Of a stretch of 62,688 nt of DNA, positions 42,599-51,097 are shown one piece after another. The first letter of the stretch is position 1. Every line of letters begins with the position of its first letter. Position numbers and translations under genes: made by a program. Where the stretch lies: NCBI GenBank assembly GCA_934099115.1, contig CAKOPK010000007.1, positions 1 through 62,688 of the forward strand, written 5' to 3'. Source of the stretch: an uncultured Bacilli bacterium. Its GTDB lineage: Bacteria > Bacillota_I > Bacilli_A > RF39 > UBA660. The notes below the pieces were generated by a model. It worked only from the letters and a program-made list of their open reading frames with translations, was not told the DNA's origin and made no database searches.

Positions 42599-42623
42599 TA
42601 AAAAAAGCATCAATTTGATACTT
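42599..42623 (-). terminator. Terminator of the heat-shock operon
   Basis: 9-bp stem AAAGTATCA/TGATGCTTT (one G-T pair) with a 4-nt loop and a T run on the minus strand, just after the dnaJ stop. Confidence 0.8.
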
Positions 42624-42624
42624 T

Positions 42625-43746
42625 TTAAACATATTTATTAAATTTTTTAAATTCTTCACTATCACTTAAATTGGTATTAGCAAGTTCTTTAATTAATTTC
42701 TTTTGATCCATTGTTAATTTTGTTGGAGTTATTACTTGATAAATTACATACATATTACCTCTACCAATAAAATTAACTTTCTTAACTCCTTTACCTTTTA
42801 ATTTAACTTTATCTCCTGATTGAGTACCAGATTTTACTTCTAGAATTACATTTCCCGTTAAAGTTGGAATTTCTTTTTTTGTTCCTAGGATGGCTTCTGT
42901 TATAGTAAGCGGAACATTTAAATAGATGTCTTCTCCATCACGAACAAATAAAGGATGTTCTGCAACTTTAAATTCTAAATAAATATCGCCATTAGGCCCA
43001 CCATTTGCTCCTGCAGAACCTTTACCACTTATACGCAATTGATAGCCAGTATCAACGCCTTCGGGAATAGTTACTTCTATCTCTTTTTTCTTGCGAATAT
43101 TTCCACGGCCATTACATTCACTACATTTTTCTTGATAAGTATGTCCTGTTCCTCCACATTCACTACAAGTAGTTTCTGTTTGGAAAATGCCAAATAATGA
43201 ATGTTGTTCACTTATTACACGACCAGAACCACCACAAGTAGAGCAAGTCTTTTCATGAAAGCCACCAACTCCATTACATTTTGAACATTTTTCATTTAAA
43301 TCAAGAAATATTGTCTTTTTACAGCCATTTATAGCTTCTAGGAAAGTTAAATTAACACGAACTAGGCTATCTTCCCCTTTTCTAGGTCTCTTGCCACTTG
43401 TGCTACGATTTCCTCCAAAATTAAAATCATGAAAGCCAGAGAAACTAGCACCACCAAATAAATCACGTAAGATGTCATTTAAATCTATATCTTCGGCACT
43501 AAAGCCATTATAACCAGCTCCACCATTTTGGAAAGCTTGATGGCCAAATTGGTCATATTGTTTTCTTTTTTGAGGGTCTGATAAAATAGCATAAGCTTCT
43601 CCTAGTTCTTTAAACTTGGCTTCATCTCCTGTTTGTTTATTATCAGGATGATAAGTTTTTGCAAGTTTGCGAAAGGCTCTTTTTATTTCTTCGTCAGTAG
43701 CAGTTTTTGATACACCTAGAACCTCATAATAATCTTTCTTATTCAT
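42625..43746 (-). CDS. dnaJ: Chaperone DnaJ
   Basis: Hsp40 co-chaperone of DnaK. 373 aa. J domain with HPD (KTYHPDN, residue about 33), Gly/Phe region, four zinc repeats CSKCNGVG, CSTCGGSG, CSECGGTG and CSECNGRG, then the two-barrel C-terminal domain. ATG at 43746 has AAGGTG 7 nt upstream; it lies inside the end of pepF (8-bp overlap). Confidence 0.98.
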   Translation of the reverse strand: MNKKDYYEVLGVSKTATDEEIKRAFRKLAKTYHPDNKQTGDEAKFKELGEAYAILSDPQKRKQYDQFGHQAFQNGGAGYNGFSAEDIDLNDILRDLFGGASFSGFHDFNFGGNRSTSGKRPRKGEDSLVRVNLTFLEAINGCKKTIFLDLNEKCSKCNGVGGFHEKTCSTCGGSGRVISEQHSLFGIFQTETTCSECGGTGHTYQEKCSECNGRGNIRKKKEIEVTIPEGVDTGYQLRISGKGSAGANGGPNGDIYLEFKVAEHPLFVRDGEDIYLNVPLTITEAILGTKKEIPTLTGNVILEVKSGTQSGDKVKLKGKGVKKVNFIGRGNMYVIYQVITPTKLTMDQKKLIKELANTNLSDSEEFKKFNKYV

Positions 43747-45544
43747 TCTTTTCACCTTCTTTATATAAATTTGTTAATTCTTCAACTAAATCTTTAAAAT
43801 ATGTAAAGGCATCATTTAGTACTTCATCATTATTCATATCGACGCCAGCTACTTTTAAGGATGCTATAGGATCAATAGTACATCCTAATTTTAAGAAGTC
43901 TAAATATTTATCTAAAGCTTTTTCTTTTTTATGTAAAATATCCATGGCAATTTTAATAGCTGCAGCGTATGCTGTCGCATATTGATACACATAAAAGTTC
44001 ATATAGAAATGAGGTATTCTTTCCCATTCATAACGAATAATATCATCTATAACTAAGTTATCTCCTTGATACTCTTTATTTAACTCATAATATAAATCAC
44101 ATAATACTTCATGAGTTAAAACTTCTCCCTTCGCTTCACTTTCATGCATTCTTTTTTCAAAGTCTGCAAACATAGTTTGACGATATATGGTAGCTTTAAA
44201 GTCTTTAATTAAATCATCAATTAAATATTTCTTTTCTTCAATATCACTAGTATTTGCTATTAAATATTTACTTAATAAGATTTGATTTACTTGACTAGCT
44301 ACTTCTGCTACAAAGATAGAATAACCATAATCTTGATAAGCTTGATTATTTATTGCATAGTAATAATGCATTGCATGGCCTAATTCATGTGCTAGTGTAG
44401 AAACACTATTTAGAGTTCCATCAAAACTTAATAAAACATAAGGATGAACTAAATAGCAGGCTGTACAATATGCTCCATTTCTTTTACCTTCATTAGGAGC
44501 AAAATCTATCCAGCGTTCTTTAAATGCTTTTTTTAAATCTTCTATATATGTATTTCCTAAAACATTTAAAGAAGTTACTAGTAAATCTTCTGCTTCTTCT
44601 TTAGAATATATTTTATTAGAAGACTTTGTAATAGATGCATAGGTATCATATATATGCAATTCTTCTACTCCTAAACACTTTCTTTTTAAAACCCAATAAT
44701 TAGATAATGGCTCTATATTTTTTTTAACATTTTTTATTAGTCTATCATAAATCTCTGTAGGTATTTCATTTCTATATAATGAAGCAGCTAAGGCACTAGA
44801 ATATCCTCTTACAGAAGCCACACGATTATGATTTTTTACTTCACCTGCTAGAAGACCAGCATATGTGTTTTTAAAGTTGCCATAGGTAGTAAAAAGTTTT
44901 TCAAAAGTGTTTTTTCTAACTTCACGGTTACTACTTTCTATTAATTTACGATAACTTTTTTCATCTAAAGTAATCTCTTTTCCTTCTTCATTCTTAATGA
45001 CTCCAAAACGCATATCGGCATCTGTTAATAGAGAATATACATCATCGGGTGTATTAAATATACCTGAAATACCTGCAAGAAGTTTTTCTTCTTTATCACT
45101 TAATGTATATTTTTTATGACGATATATTTCTTTTAGGCTTCTAGCAAATTCTTGTAATTTAGGATTTTCTTTTATATATTTTTCTATTAAATCATAATCA
45201 CTTTTTAATAATTCTGGAATTATATATGAACTTGCTAAAGTATATTTTTCATATAAATTAGATACTTTTCCATACATCGTTTGATAAGTAGTATTCATAG
45301 TATCTTGGTCATTTTGAATATGAGCATATATATAACAACGTTCTAATTGTTTACTAAATTCATTATCAAATATTAAGAAATTATATAAGCTGTTACTATT
45401 TTTTAATAAAGTTCCTTCATATTCTTTATATTTCTCTATTTTACTTTCTAAGTCTTTAAAAGCATTCTCATAGTCATTAGTACTTGCAAATAAATCTTTG
45501 ACATTCCATTTTAATTCTTCTTTATATTCTTCTCTTTTTGCCAT
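43739..45544 (-). CDS. pepF: Oligoendopeptidase F (M3 family)
   Basis: Cytoplasmic zinc peptidase cleaving short peptides. 601 aa, full length. Zinc motif STLAHELGHAMHYYYA (HExxH near residue 385) with the downstream Glu in IFVAEVASQVNQILL. N-terminal M3B region includes LLAGEVKNHNRVASVRGYSSAL. Its position between dnaK and dnaJ is unusual; the overlap with dnaJ puts it under the same HrcA-controlled transcript, unless the hairpin at 45565 stops it. Confidence 0.95.
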   Translation of the reverse strand: MAKREEYKEELKWNVKDLFASTNDYENAFKDLESKIEKYKEYEGTLLKNSNSLYNFLIFDNEFSKQLERCYIYAHIQNDQDTMNTTYQTMYGKVSNLYEKYTLASSYIIPELLKSDYDLIEKYIKENPKLQEFARSLKEIYRHKKYTLSDKEEKLLAGISGIFNTPDDVYSLLTDADMRFGVIKNEEGKEITLDEKSYRKLIESSNREVRKNTFEKLFTTYGNFKNTYAGLLAGEVKNHNRVASVRGYSSALAASLYRNEIPTEIYDRLIKNVKKNIEPLSNYWVLKRKCLGVEELHIYDTYASITKSSNKIYSKEEAEDLLVTSLNVLGNTYIEDLKKAFKERWIDFAPNEGKRNGAYCTACYLVHPYVLLSFDGTLNSVSTLAHELGHAMHYYYAINNQAYQDYGYSIFVAEVASQVNQILLSKYLIANTSDIEEKKYLIDDLIKDFKATIYRQTMFADFEKRMHESEAKGEVLTHEVLCDLYYELNKEYQGDNLVIDDIIRYEWERIPHFYMNFYVYQYATAYAAAIKIAMDILHKKEKALDKYLDFLKLGCTIDPIASLKVAGVDMNNDEVLNDAFTYFKDLVEELTNLYKEGEKNE

Positions 45545-45564
45545 AAATATCCTTTCTCTAAAGA

Positions 45565-45586
45565 AAGTTCTAGTTTCCTAGAACTT
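45565..45586 (-). terminator. Hairpin between dnaK and pepF
   Basis: 9-bp perfect stem AAGTTCTAG/CTAGAACTT with a 4-nt loop after the dnaK stop; the T run behind it is short (TCTTT). Probably a partial terminator or a processing/stability element that lowers pepF-dnaJ relative to dnaK. Confidence 0.55.
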
Positions 45587-47405
45587 ATTTTTCTTCATAA
45601 TTAGCTTCTTCTACATCATCATCTTTTTTGTTAGATTCAGCTTCATTATTTTCAGTATTTTGATTAGTTTTTGCAGCTTGTTCATATACTTTAGAAGCAA
45701 GTTTCATAGCAACTTCATTTAAAGCTTCTGTTTTCTTTTTGATATCATCAATATCATTTCCTTTTAAAGCAGATTCTAATTCTTCTATTTTATTTTCTGC
45801 TTCTTTTTTATCGTTTTCTTCTACTTTTTCGCCTAAATCTTTAATAGCTTTTTTAGTAGCAAATATCATACTGTCAGCTTCATTTCGAACTTCAGCTTCT
45901 ACTTTTCTCTTTTCATCAGCATCTTTATTTGCTTCTGCTTCTTTCATCATTTTGTCTATTTCTTCATCACTTAAGTTGGTAGAAGATGTAATTGTAATAG
46001 ATTGTTCTTTATTTGTTCCTAAATCTTTTGCAGTTACATTAACAATACCATTGGCATCAATATCGAATTTAACTTCAATTTGAGGTACTCCTCTTGGAGC
46101 TGGGGGAATATTTGTAAGTTGGAAGTTTCCTAAAGTCTTATTATCAGCGGCCATAGGTCTTTCTCCTTGTAATACATGAATATCCACTGCTGGTTGATTA
46201 TCTACTGCTGTACTAAATACTTGGCTCTTACTTGTTGGAATAGTAGTATTTCTAGGAATTAATACAGTCATTACATTTCCTAAAGTTTCTAGTCCTAAAG
46301 ATAATGGAGTAACATCTAGTAATACGATATCTTCTACTTCTCCAGTTAAAACGCCACCTTGAATAGCAGCACCCATAGCAACTACTTCATCTGGATTAAC
46401 ACTCTTATTAGGTTCTTGTCCTAATTCTTTTTTAACTAATTCTTGAATATATGGGATACGTGTAGAACCACCAACAAGGATTACTTTATCTATATCTTTA
46501 GCAGTTAACTTAGCATCTTTTAAGGCTTTATGAACTGGTTCTAGAGTACTATCAAATAAGTCTCTATTTAAATCTTCAAATTTAGCTTTTGATAGTGTTG
46601 TTTCAAAATGTAATGGTCCATTATCATTTTGCGCTATGAATGGTAAACTAATTGATGCATTAGTCATTCCTGATAAGTCTTTTTTAGCTTTTTCAGCAGC
46701 ATCTTTAATACGTTGCATTGCCATTCTATCACTTGATAAGTCAATACCATTTTCTTTTTTAAATTCACTTACTAAATAGTTCATGATACGTTCATCAAAG
46801 TCATCTCCACCCAAACGGTTATTGCCTGCAGTAGATTTAACTTCAAATACACCATCACCTAACTCAAGGATAGATACATCGAATGTTCCTCCACCTAAGT
46901 CATAAACTAAAATAGTTTGTAATTTGTCTTGTTTATCAAGACCATATGCTAGAGCTGCTGCTGTTGGTTCATTAATAATTCTTTCAACTTCTAATCCAGC
47001 AATTTTACCAGCATTTTTAGTAGCTTGACGTTCAGCATCATTGAAGTATGCTGGAACAGTAATAACTGCTTTAGAAACTTTTTCACCTAAATAATTTTCA
47101 GCGTCTTTCTTTAATTTAGCAAGAATCTTAGCACTAATTTCTTCTGGTGTATATTTCTTACCATTTGCTTCGACTTTTTCACTTGTACCCATTTTTCTTT
47201 TAATAGATGAAATTGTATTTTTAGCATTTGTTACAGCTTGGTTACGAGCTATTTGCCCAACCATTTCTTCATCACCTTTAAAAGCAACTACTGATGGAGT
47301 AGTACGATTACCCTCAGCATTTGGAATAACCTTTGGTTCTCCTCCTTCTAATACTGCTACACAACTATTGGTTGTACCTAAATCTATACCTATAATTTTA
47401 CTCAT
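45585..47405 (-). CDS. dnaK: Chaperone DnaK (Hsp70)
   Basis: 606 aa. ATPase domain motifs GIDLGTTNSCVAV, YDLGGGTFDVSIL, ILVGGSTRIP; linker VLLDVTPLSLGLETLG; substrate-binding domain and a lid with Lys/Glu-rich tail. ATG at 47405 chosen with AAGGA upstream instead of the ATG three codons earlier. Between grpE and pepF in the CIRCE-controlled operon. Confidence 0.98.
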   Translation of the reverse strand: MSKIIGIDLGTTNSCVAVLEGGEPKVIPNAEGNRTTPSVVAFKGDEEMVGQIARNQAVTNAKNTISSIKRKMGTSEKVEANGKKYTPEEISAKILAKLKKDAENYLGEKVSKAVITVPAYFNDAERQATKNAGKIAGLEVERIINEPTAAALAYGLDKQDKLQTILVYDLGGGTFDVSILELGDGVFEVKSTAGNNRLGGDDFDERIMNYLVSEFKKENGIDLSSDRMAMQRIKDAAEKAKKDLSGMTNASISLPFIAQNDNGPLHFETTLSKAKFEDLNRDLFDSTLEPVHKALKDAKLTAKDIDKVILVGGSTRIPYIQELVKKELGQEPNKSVNPDEVVAMGAAIQGGVLTGEVEDIVLLDVTPLSLGLETLGNVMTVLIPRNTTIPTSKSQVFSTAVDNQPAVDIHVLQGERPMAADNKTLGNFQLTNIPPAPRGVPQIEVKFDIDANGIVNVTAKDLGTNKEQSITITSSTNLSDEEIDKMMKEAEANKDADEKRKVEAEVRNEADSMIFATKKAIKDLGEKVEENDKKEAENKIEELESALKGNDIDDIKKKTEALNEVAMKLASKVYEQAAKTNQNTENNEAESNKKDDDVEEANYEEK

Positions 47406-47437
47406 ATTTATCATTTCCTTTCTTATTTTAAGAGTAA

Positions 47438-47962
47438 TTATTCTGTTTTAGCATTTACTTTAACCATCGCTGGTCTAATCAGTTTATCATGATAGATATA
47501 ACCTTTTTGTAAAACCTCTAAAACAATATTATTTTCTTTTTCATTATTATTTTCTGTAAGTACTGCATTCATAATTGTTGGATTAAATTCTTCTCCATAA
47601 GCATTTATTTCTTCAACACCAGTATTTTTTAATATTTCTACCAGATTATTATAAATCATTGTAAATCCTTCTAAATATTTTTCCATACCTTCTTGTTTAA
47701 TATTTAATGCTCTTTCAAAATTATCTACAATAGGAAGCAATTTTTCTATTAAATCAAATCCTTCATACTTACAGGCATTTGATAATTCTATTTCACTTCT
47801 TCTTTTTATATTCTGCATTTCAGCGGTTATACGAAGAACTTTTTCTTTTAATTCTAAATTAGCTTTTAAAAGTTCATCTTTTTCTTTATCTATTTTTTTG
47901 CGTTTTTCTTTTACTTTTTTAACAACAGGCTCTTCTGTAGTTTTTTTCATCTCTTCTTCCAT
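47438..47962 (-). CDS. grpE: Nucleotide exchange factor GrpE
   Basis: 174 aa. Long N-terminal coiled coil rich in Lys/Glu, then the conserved ELSNACKYEGFDLIEKLLPIVDNFERAL and C-terminal beta domain EVLQKGYIYHDKLIRPAMVKV. Starts right at the hrcA stop with AGGTG 6 nt before ATG. Confidence 0.96.
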   Translation of the reverse strand: MEEEMKKTTEEPVVKKVKEKRKKIDKEKDELLKANLELKEKVLRITAEMQNIKRRSEIELSNACKYEGFDLIEKLLPIVDNFERALNIKQEGMEKYLEGFTMIYNNLVEILKNTGVEEINAYGEEFNPTIMNAVLTENNNEKENNIVLEVLQKGYIYHDKLIRPAMVKVNAKTE

Positions 47963-48967
47963 TTATTCACCTTTTTCCTCTAACCATTTATTTAAAATAT
48001 TTAATATGCCTACAACTCTATCATATTCCATTCTCTTAGGACCTATTATAGCAATTGTGCCTTCAACCCCTAATGCAGAATAAGTTGTTTTAATAACTGT
48101 AACATTATCATCAAAATCAGATTCACTACCGATATAAATACTTATATCATGGTCATTTTCATTTTTTTCGATTTTTCTTACTTGTTCTTCATCTTCTAAT
48201 TTATTAATTAATCTTTTTAACTCATCTGTATCATTATATTCTGGTTGTTCTAGCATTTTTGATTTGCCTACTACATGAACATTTCGATTATTTTTTAGGA
48301 AATCATTAAATGCATTATAGAAAATATTATAAACGGTTTCATATTGTTTTATTTGTTGGGATATAATTGGCTTGATTTCATATTCTAATCTTTTTGAAAT
48401 ATCTGTGATTGGAGTTCCTACAAGCATTTTATTAATTAATTCACTTGTTTTTACTACTTCCATTATATTCGTATTTTGGTCTAGCATAAACTGCTTATTC
48501 TTGACAATACCTTTATCAGTACAAACGAGTGCTACTAATCTTCTTTCATCTAAAGGGATAATACTTATTTGTTGTAAAGCATTTTCTTCACAGTATTCTC
48601 CTAAAGATATACTTGTATAATTCGTTATATCACTTATTATTTCTAAACATTTTGTTATAGCATCACTTACTTGTAATTCTTTATTAGAGAATATTGTTTG
48701 CAATTTAAGCATATCTTCTCCAGTTAGCTCTTTGGGTTTCATTAAGTGTTCTACATAATATTTATAACCCAATTCACTAGGTATTCTGCCACTAGATATA
48801 TGGTTCTTTTCTAAGTATCCTAATTTTTCTAGAAAAGCCATTTCATTTCTTATGGTTGCACTTGAACATTTAAATTTCTCACATAAATGTTTGGAACCAA
48901 TGGGCTTAGCTTCTTTAATGTAGCATTCTACTATTTCTTTTAGAATACTTTTTTGCCTTTCATCCAT
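47963..48967 (-). CDS. hrcA: Heat-inducible transcription repressor HrcA
   Basis: Repressor of class I heat-shock genes, binding CIRCE; needs GroE for folding in Bacillus. 334 aa. N-terminal winged helix (RQKSILKEIVECYIKEAKPIGSKHL, CSSATIRNEMAFLEKLGYLEK) and the HrcA core. ATG at 48967 with GGAGTG 6 nt upstream; the nine extra codons of the longest ORF are not needed. First gene of the operon it represses. Confidence 0.97.
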   Translation of the reverse strand: MDERQKSILKEIVECYIKEAKPIGSKHLCEKFKCSSATIRNEMAFLEKLGYLEKNHISSGRIPSELGYKYYVEHLMKPKELTGEDMLKLQTIFSNKELQVSDAITKCLEIISDITNYTSISLGEYCEENALQQISIIPLDERRLVALVCTDKGIVKNKQFMLDQNTNIMEVVKTSELINKMLVGTPITDISKRLEYEIKPIISQQIKQYETVYNIFYNAFNDFLKNNRNVHVVGKSKMLEQPEYNDTDELKRLINKLEDEEQVRKIEKNENDHDISIYIGSESDFDDNVTVIKTTYSALGVEGTIAIIGPKRMEYDRVVGILNILNKWLEEKGE

Positions 48968-49024
48968 ATTATTCACTCCATTCACCAATCCCATTATTAT
49001 ACCCCCATTTATTTTATTTACCGC

Positions 49025-49051
49025 TTAGCACTTCTTTTTCTCTAGTGCTAA
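49025..49051 (-). promoter_or_regulatory. CIRCE operator 1 of the hrcA operon
   Basis: TTAGCACTT-N9-TAGTGCTAA against the consensus TTAGCACTC-N9-GAGTGCTAA: two changed bases. It lies just downstream of the -10 box, around the expected transcription start. Confidence 0.92.
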
Positions 49052-49055
49052 TACC

Positions 49056-49084
49056 ATTATAATATTATGCTTAGCACTTGTCAA
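49056..49084 (-). promoter_or_regulatory. Consensus promoter of the hrcA operon
   Basis: Minus strand TTGACA (49079-49084), exactly 17 nt, TATAAT (49056-49061): a perfect sigma-A promoter, as expected when control is by a repressor. Confidence 0.92.
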
Positions 49085-49098
49085 TATATAACTGCTAA
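49071..49098 (-). promoter_or_regulatory. Second, degenerate CIRCE-like operator over the -35 box
   Basis: TTAGCACTT (49071-49079) followed after 10 nt by AACTGCTAA (49090-49098). One perfect half-site plus a 7/9 half-site, spacing one longer than canonical. It covers the -35 hexamer. Confidence 0.55.
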
Positions 49099-49111
49099 TT
49101 TTAAAAAAATT

Positions 49112-49141
49112 TACAAAAAAAAGAGAGTAAGGTATACTCTC
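49112..49141 (-). terminator. Terminator upstream of the hrcA promoter
   Basis: 7-bp stem GAGAGTA/TACTCTC with a 5-nt loop followed by nine T on the minus strand. It insulates the heat-shock promoter from minus-strand transcription of the lipoprotein module. Confidence 0.8.
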
Positions 49142-49552
49142 ATGAAATTAGAAACTCTTGCTCATACACAAACACTAAACATTATGAACAAGATAATTCC
49201 ATATTACACAAATAAGCTAATAAAGTCAATACTTTGAATAGCAAAATGTTCATATTTTTATCATTTTATTGACGGTATTTATAAAGATTGTAAAAAAGTA
49301 AAAATAAAACATCGTAAATATTATTCTGTTATTCATGAAAATGTTTTTATTATGGATAATAGATTCAAAACGAATATTGTTTATTCTAGCACTTATAATA
49401 CCAAAAACTACAAGTCTCAAACAATGTCTCGTATAATTATTTATGCAGGCAATGACTTTGGTATTTTTAGCATAACCGAATTTGCCAGATTGTATGCTCA
49501 GTGTAATGAGGACGTACGGAAACGACTCGGTTTCATCTTTGAAAAACTGTAA
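49142..49552 (+). pseudogene. Unidentified 136-codon gene interrupted by one in-frame TGA
   Basis: A single frame runs from ATG at 49142 to TAA at 49550-49552 with one internal TGA (49235-49237, codon 32). Before it: MKLETLAHTQTLNIMNKIIP. After it: CSYFYHFIDGIYKDCKK, VFIMDNRFKTNIVYSSTY and SITEFARLYAQCNEDVRKRL. The frame is otherwise open and protein-like, so a TGG to TGA mutation in a former gene is the simplest reading. Family not recognised; the surroundings (XRE, lipoprotein) look like mobile-element cargo. Its ATG lies right after the hairpin at 49123-49141. Confidence 0.55.
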
Positions 49553-49612
49553 AAAAAGAGACTACTATAGAATAAATCTATAATAACCTCATTGTTCTTT
49601 GACAATTTTATT

Positions 49613-50224
49613 TTATCTTATCTTTACATTATAAGTTTTGCCGTTGATTTGATATTGCATAACTAGTGTTGCTTGGGTATTAGTTTCAACTTCTTTTGGA
49701 ACTTCAACAAGATACCAAATTTTCTTTGTTTTTAATGGGTCAATATCCATATACCAACTATAACTGTCTAAATCAGAGCCATCATCTTCTTCTGTAATTA
49801 ATTGAGCATCATACTTATACTTACCATCATATATTAGCTTTGCTTTTGGTAACTTTTCTCCATCAAGTGTTTCTGCTCCAAGATTTTTAATTACTGTTTT
49901 TAATACTAAAAATGTATTGCTAGATGTGTCTTTAGGTTCAAAATAATGGTAATAACTGTCAGGGTTACTTGGCTCTACTTTTTGCTTAAATGAATTTTCA
50001 ATAAATGATATATTGTAATTATCATCGTATTGAACATTTTGTCCTATAGAAACATCAATTCCTTTTGTCTCTTCTTTGCTTGGTTTTTTAGTATCTTCTT
50101 GATTATTAGAAACGCCAGTATTGGTATCATTATTTTTCTTATTTCCTACAACTTCACTATAACTACATCCTGTAATAGATAAAGAAAATAATCCACAAAT
50201 AATTGCAATTAAAACTTTTTTCAT
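49613..50224 (-). CDS. Lipoprotein with DUF4352/DUF5067-like beta domain
   Basis: 203 aa. Lipoprotein signal peptide ending SITGC (Cys20), a Lys/Asn/Glu-rich linker (about 25-60), then a beta-sandwich domain with VQYDDNYNISFIENSF, TFLVLKTVIKNLGAETLDG and WYLVEVPKEVETNTQATLVMQY. Such domains occur in cargo lipoproteins of integrative elements in Bacillota; function unknown. Two nt separate it from the small membrane-protein gene upstream. Confidence 0.75.
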   Translation of the reverse strand: MKKVLIAIICGLFSLSITGCSYSEVVGNKKNNDTNTGVSNNQEDTKKPSKEETKGIDVSIGQNVQYDDNYNISFIENSFKQKVEPSNPDSYYHYFEPKDTSSNTFLVLKTVIKNLGAETLDGEKLPKAKLIYDGKYKYDAQLITEEDDGSDLDSYSWYMDIDPLKTKKIWYLVEVPKEVETNTQATLVMQYQINGKTYNVKIR

Positions 50225-50225
50225 A

Positions 50226-50435
50226 TTAATTCTTATTTCCTTTCCCTTTCATTATCATTCCTAAAGCATATAAAATTAAGAAATATGTAAAATTATTAAG
50301 TAAACCGCTTAATAAATGGTCAATACTATCTAATTTAATACTCCAGTAAAAGTCGAATAAGAATTTAAGAATGAACAATAAAGATACCATTTTTAAGTAA
50401 AAACTGCTTTTAAGATTTTGTAACATTTCTTTCAT
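50226..50435 (-). CDS. Small membrane protein, 69 aa
   Basis: Two hydrophobic helices (about 14-30 and 43-62) separated by a short WSIKLDSIDH loop, basic ends. AAAGGAG site 7-8 nt before ATG and a near-consensus promoter immediately upstream. Cotranscribed with the lipoprotein gene and divergent from the XRE repressor gene. No family recognised. Confidence 0.7.
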   Translation of the reverse strand: MKEMLQNLKSSFYLKMVSLLFILKFLFDFYWSIKLDSIDHLLSGLLNNFTYFLILYALGMIMKGKGNKN

Positions 50436-50457
50436 AACGATACTCCTTTCATTATCA

Positions 50458-50486
50458 ATTATATCATTTATTGGACATTGTGTCCA
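50458..50486 (-). promoter_or_regulatory. Promoter of the membrane protein-lipoprotein pair
   Basis: Minus strand TGGACA (50481-50486), 17 nt, TATAAT (50458-50463). The -35 box is an arm of the palindrome at 50472-50486. Confidence 0.75.
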
Positions 50487-50510
50487 TGTATTTTAATGGA
50501 CGTTTTCCAT
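50472..50510. promoter_or_regulatory. Tandem palindromic operators in the divergent XRE promoter
   Basis: Perfect palindrome TGGACA-TTG-TGTCCA (50472-50486) and a related repeat ATGGA-CGTTT-TCCAT (50496-50510), centres 24 bp apart. Probably bound by the adjacent XRE protein to control both directions. Confidence 0.65.
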
Positions 50511-50534
50511 AATAAAAGTAGGAAGGTGATAATG

Positions 50535-50786
50535 ATGCAGAGAGACACCTACTACTTTGATATTATTAGATATAATATTAAAAGGCTACGTGAAGAAGCT
50601 GGACTTACTCAACAACAACTTGCTGATAAAGTGGGAATTACAATGAATTACATTGCAAAAATTGAAAGCAAGAAAATGCAAAGAGGATTTACAATAATAA
50701 GCCTTGGCAGAATTGCTGATGCACTTGGTTTAGATATTAGAGAATTGTTTAAGCCAATAGATGAAAAAGGCCCTACCAATAAATAG
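50535..50786 (+). CDS. XRE-family transcriptional regulator, 83 aa
   Basis: Single Cro/C1 helix-turn-helix: IKRLREEAGLTQQQLADKVGITMNYIAKIE, then ISLGRIADALGLDIRELF. Start at 50535, spaced 7 nt from AGGTG; the ATG one codon earlier is too close, and the 18-codon extension upstream runs through the operator region. Likely local repressor of itself and the divergent lipoprotein pair through the palindromes at 50472-50510. A hairpin CCCTAC/GTAGGG (50773-50793) follows. Confidence 0.9.
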   Translation: MQRDTYYFDIIRYNIKRLREEAGLTQQQLADKVGITMNYIAKIESKKMQRGFTIISLGRIADALGLDIRELFKPIDEKGPTNK

Positions 50787-51097
50787 TAGGGTCTTAATTA
50801 ATCTTTAAGCTGAATGGCGGCAGGTTTTCGCTATTTCCACTACCAGCATTTCCGGGCTTACCATAAATTGCTTCAGAACTAGCACTTCCTCTTATTGAAT
50901 ATGTCATAATTTCTAACATATTTTTGTAATAAATAAAAGAAACCATAGTAAATATAAGGTTTCCTATGAATTGGGATTTCAAACCATCTAACTCAAGATT
51001 AGCATATCTCGTTTTTTTATTGCTTATTTTCTAAAATGCGAATTGAAGCTTTTTAATTTTAAATATTATTTAAAAATTAAAGACATATAATTAAAAT
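50787..51097. other. Intergenic stretch without a supported gene
   Basis: Holds a weak 62-codon minus-strand ORF (50794-50982) whose tail is Gly/Ser/Asn-rich, and locally higher GC than the neighbourhood. I see no start signal and no recognisable product; it may be debris of the same mobile module as the XRE gene. Confidence 0.4.

Noticed and set aside
49235..49237. Internal TGA as evidence for TGA=Trp recoding
   Set aside because: Long housekeeping genes use TGG for Trp with no internal TGA, and genes such as rbgA end in TGA. A nonsense mutation is simpler.
50794..50982. 62-codon minus-strand ORF as a real gene
   Set aside because: No ribosome-binding site, no recognisable product, low-complexity tail.
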